Made by a program: the position numbers and the translations under genes. From positions 1 through 9,203 of the forward strand of contig USDL01000030.1 in the NCBI GenBank assembly GCA_900553365.1: DNA of 9,203 nucleotides, in the 5' to 3' direction. The notes under the pieces are model-generated. The model had not been told where the DNA came from. It did no database searches and was given only the letters and a program-made list of their open reading frames with translations. Below are positions 6,129 to 9,203 of the stretch, one piece after another; the stretch's first letter is position 1; each line of letters opens with the position of its first letter. This DNA comes from an uncultured Clostridium sp. GTDB taxonomy: Bacteria > Bacillota > Clostridia > TANB77 > CAG-508.

Positions 6129-6255
6129 AGAGACCTGCCTTTCAAATTACAACATAACTTTTAATTGTTTTTTACTCAATGTTGATTATTTGAATAGTTC
6201 TACGAATTTTAGTATGAATCAATTTCGAATTTTATAACTTAAATTTTACGTGCTA

Positions 6256-6284
6256 ATTATATTCTCATTTTATTCCATTGTCAA
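6256..6284 (-). promoter_or_regulatory. Perfect-consensus sigma-A promoter of ygjV-proS
   Basis: On the minus strand TTGACA (6279-6284) and TATAAT (6256-6261) are 17 bp apart: both hexamers and the spacing are exact consensus. The predicted leader before the ygjV-like gene is about 120 nucleotides. It contains a direct repeat of AAAATTCG but no T-box or other leader element I recognise. Confidence 0.85.
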
Positions 6285-6360
6285 TACTTTGGTACATAGT
6301 TTTCATCGTGATTTTTCATAGTTTATTTACAAATTTAATGTCTTTTTTTTATTATATGAC

Positions 6361-6400
6361 AAAAGCTGTGAAATCTCTTTTTTTGAAATTCACAGCTTTT
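6361..6400. terminator. Bidirectional intrinsic terminator downstream of the HI0074-like gene
   Basis: AAAAGCTGTGAA (6361-6372) and TTCACAGCTTTT (6389-6400) are perfect 12-bp complements around a 16-base loop. The A-run at the left and T-run at the right give a U-tract in both directions. The natural client is the minus-strand HI0074-like gene ending at 6427; no plus-strand gene feeds into it. Confidence 0.75.
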
Positions 6401-6426
6401 TTAATTTTTATTGAAATTTTTTCAAA

Positions 6427-6813
6427 TTATTTATTTTCCATTTTTTGTTTTAAGTCTTCAAATAAATTATTATAATTGTTTTTTATTTTGTTATATATTT
6501 CTCTTGACGTTTTTTCATCGTATATATGAGATAAATTGTTTCTTGATACCATCATATTTATCCATTCTTCCCCATCTTCAATTATTCCTTGTTTAAAGGC
6601 ATTTTGAATTGTTTCTCTTGGGCTTCCTGTTATTTCTACCAGCCCCATATATTCCATATAATATTTCATAAGTTTCCAAGCTAGTTCAAATGTAAATTCG
6701 AATCTGTGGAGCACACCATCAATTACAACATCTGTTGGTTCTTCATTAATAGCCTCGTTTAGCTTTTTTAAAGCATTAAAAAAATAATCTTTTTTGGGTA
6801 CAACCTTCTCCAT
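6427..6813 (-). CDS. HI0074-family nucleotidyltransferase substrate-binding protein (HepT-like HEPN), without visible partner
   Basis: A 128-residue helical protein of the HI0074 family (nucleotidyltransferase substrate-binding, HEPN superfamily). Recognisable blocks are HRFEFTFELAWKLMKYYMEY (36-55), GSPRETIQNAFKQGII (63-78) and the HEPN RNase-type motif R-X4-H-X-Y in RNNLSHIY (R91, H96, Y98), followed by DE. In known pairs the partner is a MNT-type minimal nucleotidyltransferase encoded next door (HI0073/MntA-like). In studied HepT-MntA modules the HEPN protein is an RNase toxin silenced by AMPylation of that Tyr. Here neither neighbour is such an enzyme: purA is divergent upstream and ygjV-proS lies beyond a terminator downstream. 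The ATG at 6811-6813 has AAGGAA ten bases before it. Family is confident; toxin activity is inference. Confidence 0.88.
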   Translation of the reverse strand: MEKVVPKKDYFFNALKKLNEAINEEPTDVVIDGVLHRFEFTFELAWKLMKYYMEYMGLVEITGSPRETIQNAFKQGIIEDGEEWINMMVSRNNLSHIYDEKTSREIYNKIKNNYNNLFEDLKQKMENK

Positions 6814-6832
6814 ATAATATATTTTCCTTTCT

Positions 6833-6860
6833 TATATAATATTTTGTGTTTTATTGACAA
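6833..6860 (-). promoter_or_regulatory. Possible promoter of the HI0074-like gene
   Basis: On the minus strand TTGTCA (6855-6860) and TATATA (6833-6838) are 16 bp apart, just before the Shine-Dalgarno AAGGAA. The hexamers are imperfect and the region is A+T-rich, so this is a moderate call. Confidence 0.45.
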
Positions 6861-6932
6861 ACATAAGGATATCACATATTTTTATTTATTACAATGGGAT
6901 TATTATTTTTTTCAATTTTTTTCTCAAAATTA

Positions 6933-6961
6933 TTGACTTTTTTCTAAAAATATTGCATAAT
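6933..6961 (+). promoter_or_regulatory. Sigma-A promoter of purA
   Basis: TTGACT (6933-6938) and CATAAT (6956-6961) are 17 bp apart. The predicted start falls at about 6967-6969, so the inverted repeat at 6967-7000 begins at or near +1. A second plus-strand pair further upstream, TTGACA (6853-6858) and TATTTT (6877-6882), is weaker. Confidence 0.65.
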
Positions 6962-6966
6962 AAATT

Positions 6967-7000
6967 ATGTTCTTAAGTGCGATATTTCGTTTAAGAACAT
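6967..7000 (+). promoter_or_regulatory. Inverted repeat / hairpin in the purA leader
   Basis: ATGTTCTTAA (6967-6976) and TTAAGAACAT (6991-7000) are perfect 10-bp complements. The 14-base loop contains a nested CGA-TATT-TCG stem. A T-rich stretch (7001-7012) follows, giving an attenuator-like shape. Because it starts at the predicted +1, it could instead be a DNA operator. It does not match a PurR box or a purine riboswitch that I can recognise. Confidence 0.55.
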
Positions 7001-7012
7001 ATTTTATTTTTT

Positions 7013-7022
7013 AGGATGTGAT
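7013..7022 (+). promoter_or_regulatory. purA ribosome binding site deciding the start
   Basis: AGGATGTGAT matches the ideal AGGAGGTGAT at nine of ten bases and lies five bases before ATG at 7027. The in-frame GTG at 7018 lies within this Shine-Dalgarno and is therefore unlikely to be the start. Confidence 0.8.
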
Positions 7023-7026
7023 TTTT

Positions 7027-8295
7027 ATGTCAAAAGTCGACGTAGTTTTAGGCGCATTTTATGGAGACGAAGGAAAAGGTAAGATTATTGACTATCTTTC
7101 AAAAGATGCTGACATTGCTGTTAGATTTTCAGGCGGTAGCAATGCTGGTCATTCTATTGAAGTTGATGGTAAAAAGTTTGCTTTTCATTTAATCCCTTCA
7201 GGAATCTTTAACAAAGGAACTTTAGCAATTATAGGAAATGGAGTTGTTGTTGATCCTAAACTTTTAATTGATGAAATGAATGAATTAAAGGCAAATGGTA
7301 TTTCAACAGAAAACCTTTATATTAGCGAAAAAGCTCATATTGTTTTTCCTTACCACATTGAAATGGATAAACTTTTAGAAGAAAATCGTGGTTCTGGTAA
7401 AATAGGAACTACAGCAAGAGGTATTGGTCCTGCTTATTGTGATAAGTATGAAAGATGCGGAATTAGAGCAGAAGACTTTATTAGTGATAGATTTGAAGAG
7501 TTACTAACAATAAATGTTAATAACAAAAACAAAATATTTGAACTTTATGGTCGCCAAACATTTGATGCAAAGGCAATGTTTGAAGAATATAAGAAATATG
7601 CAGAAATATTAAAGCCACACATTATTGATACTATTACATTACTACATAATGCTATTGAAAGTGGTAAAAAAGTTCTTTGCGAAGGTGCTCAAGCTTCATT
7701 ACTTGATATAGATTTTGGTAGTTATCCATTTGTTACTTCTTCAAACCCTACTATTGGTGGTGTGTGCACAGGTAGTGGTATTGGTGCAAAAAACATTGGT
7801 GAAGTTTATGGAGTTATAAAAGCTTATGCTTCTCGTGTTGGTAGTGGACCTTTTGTTACAGAGCAAAATAATGAAATTGGTGATACTATAAGAGAATTAG
7901 GTCATGAATATGGTGTAACAACAAAGAGACCAAGAAGATGTGGTTGGCTTGATTTAGTTGCTTTAAAATATGTTGTTAGATTAAATGGTATTACAGGATT
8001 AGCTGTAAACCATGTTGATACTATTGGAAAGCTTCCAAAAATTAAAGTTTGCGTTGGTTATAATCATAATGGAAAAGTTACAACAGATTTCTCTACAAAT
8101 GTTGATTTCTTAACAAATTCAACTGCTGTTTATGAAGAATTTGATGGAAACTTTGGAGATATTAGCAAATGCAAAACAAGAAAAGAACTTCCAGAAAATG
8201 CTCAAAAATATTTAGCAAGAATTGAGGAATTTGTTGGTGTTCCTGTTAAATTTATTGGAACTGGTGCTGAAAGAGAAGCTATGATAATTGATTAA
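7027..8295 (+). CDS. purA: Adenylosuccinate synthetase
   Basis: PurA joins IMP and aspartate using GTP to form adenylosuccinate, the first step from IMP to AMP. The 422-residue length is normal. Visible motifs: the P-loop-like GDEGKGK (13-19) with catalytic Asp14, GGSNAGH (36-42) with catalytic His42, GTTARGIGPAY (127-137), EGAQASLLDIDFGSYPFVTS (219-238), and the aspartate/IMP loop TTKRPRRCGW (298-307). Differences from the commonest form are FYGDEGKGK for QWGDEGKGK, Ser for Asn in GGNNAGH, and NHVD (328-331) where TKLD usually contacts guanine. The retained Asp14 argues against a phage PurZ-type enzyme. The gene has its own promoter, hairpin leader and strong terminator, and appears monocistronic. 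Codon choice is AGA-rich, like its left-hand neighbours. Confidence 0.97.
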   Translation: MSKVDVVLGAFYGDEGKGKIIDYLSKDADIAVRFSGGSNAGHSIEVDGKKFAFHLIPSGIFNKGTLAIIGNGVVVDPKLLIDEMNELKANGISTENLYISEKAHIVFPYHIEMDKLLEENRGSGKIGTTARGIGPAYCDKYERCGIRAEDFISDRFEELLTINVNNKNKIFELYGRQTFDAKAMFEEYKKYAEILKPHIIDTITLLHNAIESGKKVLCEGAQASLLDIDFGSYPFVTSSNPTIGGVCTGSGIGAKNIGEVYGVIKAYASRVGSGPFVTEQNNEIGDTIRELGHEYGVTTKRPRRCGWLDLVALKYVVRLNGITGLAVNHVDTIGKLPKIKVCVGYNHNGKVTTDFSTNVDFLTNSTAVYEEFDGNFGDISKCKTRKELPENAQKYLARIEEFVGVPVKFIGTGAEREAMIID

Positions 8296-8300
8296 TACAT

Positions 8301-8342
8301 AAAGAAGGTATTTTTATTTGAAAAATACCTTCTTTTCTATTT
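8301..8342 (+). terminator. Intrinsic terminator of purA
   Basis: AAAGAAGGTATTTTT (8301-8315) and AAAAATACCTTCTTT (8321-8335) form a perfect 15-bp stem with loop ATTTG, followed by a T-rich tail. It begins five bases after the purA stop codon. Confidence 0.9.
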
Positions 8343-8394
8343 ATGAGTAATGTATAATACTTTTATAGAAACTCAGTTAATGTTCCATATTAAT

Positions 8395-8425
8395 AAAAAC
8401 CGATGTTACTTTTACATAACATCGG
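8395..8425 (-). terminator. Intrinsic terminator of the small repeat-protein gene
   Basis: Arms CCGATGTTA (8400-8408) and TAACATCGG (8417-8425) pair over 9 bp around an 8-base loop. On the minus strand the stem is followed by TTTTTATTAAT (from 8399 leftwards), a typical U-tract. This ends transcription from the minus-strand gene at 8465-8704. Confidence 0.8.
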
Positions 8426-8429
8426 CGTT

Positions 8430-8456
8430 GAATTATTGAAAACTATTCAATAATTC
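8430..8456. repeat. Inverted repeat just after the small repeat-protein gene
   Basis: GAATTATTGA (8430-8439) and TCAATAATTC (8447-8456) are perfect 10-bp complements around seven bases. They lie between the stop codon at 8465 and the terminator hairpin. No U-tract follows, so it may be a 3'-end RNA structure stabilising the transcript. Its role is not evident. Confidence 0.5.
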
Positions 8457-8464
8457 TAAGAGGT

Positions 8465-8704
8465 TTACTTCGTGGGCTTCCATTCAGATCTATCACTCTT
8501 AATACGGTAGTGACCATCACCTGTCCGATAACCCACATTCTGGTTGTTCACATACACATCTCCATCATGGGGATGAAAACTGATGGTATTTCCATCAATC
8601 TTAAGCTCGTTTCCCGAAACATAACCTACACGTTCATTGTTCCGGTAAACATCTCCCCCACGGATTTCATAAGTGTTGTTGCCGTCTGTCCATCTGTCTG
8701 GCAT
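8465..8704 (-). CDS. Small hydrophilic protein with two internal repeats, unknown function
   Basis: I do not recognise this 79-residue protein. It starts MPDRWTDGNNTYEIRGGDVY and contains two related units, GGDVYRNNERVGYVSG and DGDVYVNNQNVGYRTG, about 33 residues apart. They are rich in Gly, Asn, Asp and Tyr, with alternating patterns suggesting beta-hairpins. It has no cysteine, no signal peptide and no membrane segment, and ends in a basic WKPTK. The start at 8702-8704 is supported by GGAGG eight bases upstream; an ATG at 8719 precedes that site and lacks its own. By hand count its G+C is about 44%, clearly above its neighbours, and five of seven Arg codons are CGT or CGG rather than AGA, which suggests recent transfer. 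It has its own promoter, palindrome and terminator. That it is a real gene is well supported; its function is unknown. Confidence 0.8.
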   Translation of the reverse strand: MPDRWTDGNNTYEIRGGDVYRNNERVGYVSGNELKIDGNTISFHPHDGDVYVNNQNVGYRTGDGHYRIKSDRSEWKPTK

Positions 8705-8731
8705 TGAAGTTTCCTCCATATTATTAATTTA

Positions 8732-8748
8732 GTAGATTTAAAACCTAC
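8732..8748. promoter_or_regulatory. Near-perfect palindrome at the transcription start of the small repeat-protein gene
   Basis: GTAGATTTAAAACCTAC pairs at seven of eight positions around a central base; on the minus-strand RNA the eighth is a G-U pair. It lies just downstream of the predicted start (about 8752) and ahead of the Shine-Dalgarno. Operator or leader hairpin are both possible. Confidence 0.45.
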
Positions 8749-8758
8749 CAGTAAATTT

Positions 8759-8787
8759 ATATTAACATAGTTTTACTTATTTGTCAA
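8759..8787 (-). promoter_or_regulatory. Strong promoter of the small repeat-protein gene
   Basis: On the minus strand TTGACA (8782-8787) and TAATAT (8759-8764) are 17 bp apart, with a TG one base before the -10 (extended -10). The -35 lies between two exact 10-bp direct repeats. Confidence 0.75.
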
Positions 8788-8798
8788 CTTTTACTTAT
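8771..8798. repeat. Direct repeat TTTTACTTAT around the -35 box
   Basis: TTTTACTTAT occurs at 8771-8780 and 8789-8798, an 18-bp period, bracketing the minus-strand -35 hexamer at 8782-8787. This arrangement could be a regulator site, although the A+T richness makes chance repeats more likely here than elsewhere. Confidence 0.4.
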
Positions 8799-8814
8799 AA
8801 ATTTTTGTAAAGTA

Positions 8815-8843
8815 TTGATTTTTTTTCTCTCTTACTTTATAAT
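8815..8843 (+). promoter_or_regulatory. Promoter of the right-edge gene
   Basis: TTGATT (8815-8820) and TATAAT (8838-8843) are 17 bp apart. The predicted start is about 8850, giving a leader of only about ten bases that begins with the Shine-Dalgarno-like GGTGAT (8851-8856). Confidence 0.7.
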
Positions 8844-8860
8844 CATTGTTGGTGATTATC

Positions 8861-9203
8861 ATGAAGAGTATTGAACTTGATAACAACTATATTGTGCAGA
8901 TAGTTGAAAAAGGCGACTTAATTCCAGATGTTAATGACATTCAGCTAATTAGTTGGAAACATATAAAAGAAAAAAATGTGCTAGTGGCTAAGGTTGATTT
9001 TTCTTTATATAATGCTTGCGACTATAAGAAAATATTTAAAAATTTTTTACATTTAAAAGAAAAATCATTCAGACATCATGTAAATATTGGTTTTGAAAGC
9101 AATAAAAAACACGTAGTGGCTTTTTTGTGTAATTTCAATCAATGTAATCAACATCACATTGATTTTATTAATTGTTTAAATGCCACTTTATATAATAATA
9201 AAG
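8861..9203 (+). CDS. Unrecognised protein, N-terminal part (runs off the window)
   Basis: The reading frame is open from ATG at 8861 to the window end, giving 114 complete codons. It begins MKSIELDNNYIVQIVEKGDL. I do not recognise the family. The visible part is soluble-looking, with no signal peptide or membrane helix. It is Lys-, Asn- and His-rich, with several Cys and His residues towards the end (FLCNFNQCNQHHIDFINCLN, about residues 88-107) that could bind metal, though the spacing does not match a motif I know. A clear promoter and GGTGAT upstream support translation. Codon use is A+T-rich and AGA-type, like the rest of the window and unlike the divergent small repeat-protein gene. The C-terminal domain that might reveal its role is outside the window. 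Confidence 0.75.
   Translation, partial: MKSIELDNNYIVQIVEKGDLIPDVNDIQLISWKHIKEKNVLVAKVDFSLYNACDYKKIFKNFLHLKEKSFRHHVNIGFESNKKHVVAFLCNFNQCNQHHIDFINCLNATLYNNK

Larger units (their letters stand above)
6129..6426. other. Intergenic region between the HEPN gene and ygjV
   Basis: This 298-bp stretch has no supportable gene. It holds the terminator after the HI0074-like gene and the promoter and leader of ygjV-proS. I looked specifically for a nucleotidyltransferase partner of the HI0074-like gene (GSxARGxxxxxSDxDL-type motif) and saw none. The plus-strand reading frame at 6278-6475 crosses the terminator and is not credible. Confidence 0.6.

Noticed and set aside
6129..6250. T-box or amino-acid-responsive leader for ygjV-proS
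   Set aside because: I found no AGGGTGGNACCGCG-like element or specifier stem. Only a short AAAATTCG direct repeat is present.
6278..6475. Plus-strand 65-residue hydrophobic reading frame
   Set aside because: It crosses the bidirectional terminator and the end of the HI0074-like gene, and has no Shine-Dalgarno.
7018..7026. GTG start of purA three codons upstream
   Set aside because: The GTG is part of the Shine-Dalgarno AGGATGTGAT. ATG 7027 has correct spacing and gives the usual N-terminus.
7027..8295. Phage-type PurZ instead of PurA
   Set aside because: PurZ lacks the catalytic Asp of the GDEGKGK loop. It is present here, and the setting is chromosomal and housekeeping.
8510..8707. Plus-strand reading frame opposite the mini-protein
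   Set aside because: The minus-strand frame has a strong Shine-Dalgarno, promoter, terminator and internal protein repeats. The plus frame has none of these.
8295..8861. Insertion sequence or integrated element around the higher-GC gene
   Set aside because: I saw no transposase, integrase, terminal inverted repeats, target duplication or tRNA attachment site in this stretch.

Overview
The window reads as chromosomal DNA of a low-GC Gram-positive bacterium (Bacillota, probably an uncultured Clostridia-like lineage). The base composition is very A+T-rich by eye and arginine is mostly AGA. Shine-Dalgarno sites of the AGGAGGTGAT type and sigma-A-type TTGACA/TATAAT promoters recur. The code is standard: TGA ends one gene and Trp is TGG. 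RpoB, TrmB, a tetrameric-type cytidine deaminase and a short type-3 ProS all fit. The lineage is inference from these traits, not from a search.

Layout, left to right. The minus strand carries the 5' part of rpoB (cut by the window edge, TTG start), a 473-bp gene-free leader/promoter region, a solo AAA/DUF4143 ATPase with its own strong promoter and a repeated operator-like motif, and trmB. cdd is transcribed divergently from trmB on the plus strand. It ends one base from the end of the convergent minus-strand operon ygjV-proS, whose two genes overlap by ATGA. Further right are a bidirectional terminator and an orphan minus-strand HI0074/HepT-like HEPN gene. purA follows on the plus strand with a hairpin leader and a strong terminator. 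The right end holds a small two-repeat protein gene of distinctly higher G+C on the minus strand, and a divergent, unrecognised plus-strand gene that runs off the edge.

Most genes are housekeeping: transcription, tRNA modification and charging, pyrimidine salvage and purine synthesis. They are arranged as single genes or pairs rather than one pathway operon. Accessory elements are the ATPase, the orphan HEPN protein, the small repeat protein and the right-edge gene. No mobile element, CRISPR array, tRNA or rRNA is visible.

The most notable signals are regulatory: a palindrome between the -35 and -10 of the putative rpoB promoter, a terminator-like hairpin and competing repeats in the rpoB leader, the thrice-repeated GTGTTGGAAA element at the ATPase promoter, the purA leader hairpin, and the repeat-rich control region of the small repeat protein. 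I do not see a clear, complete, previously undescribed system. The candidates below are modest and testable.
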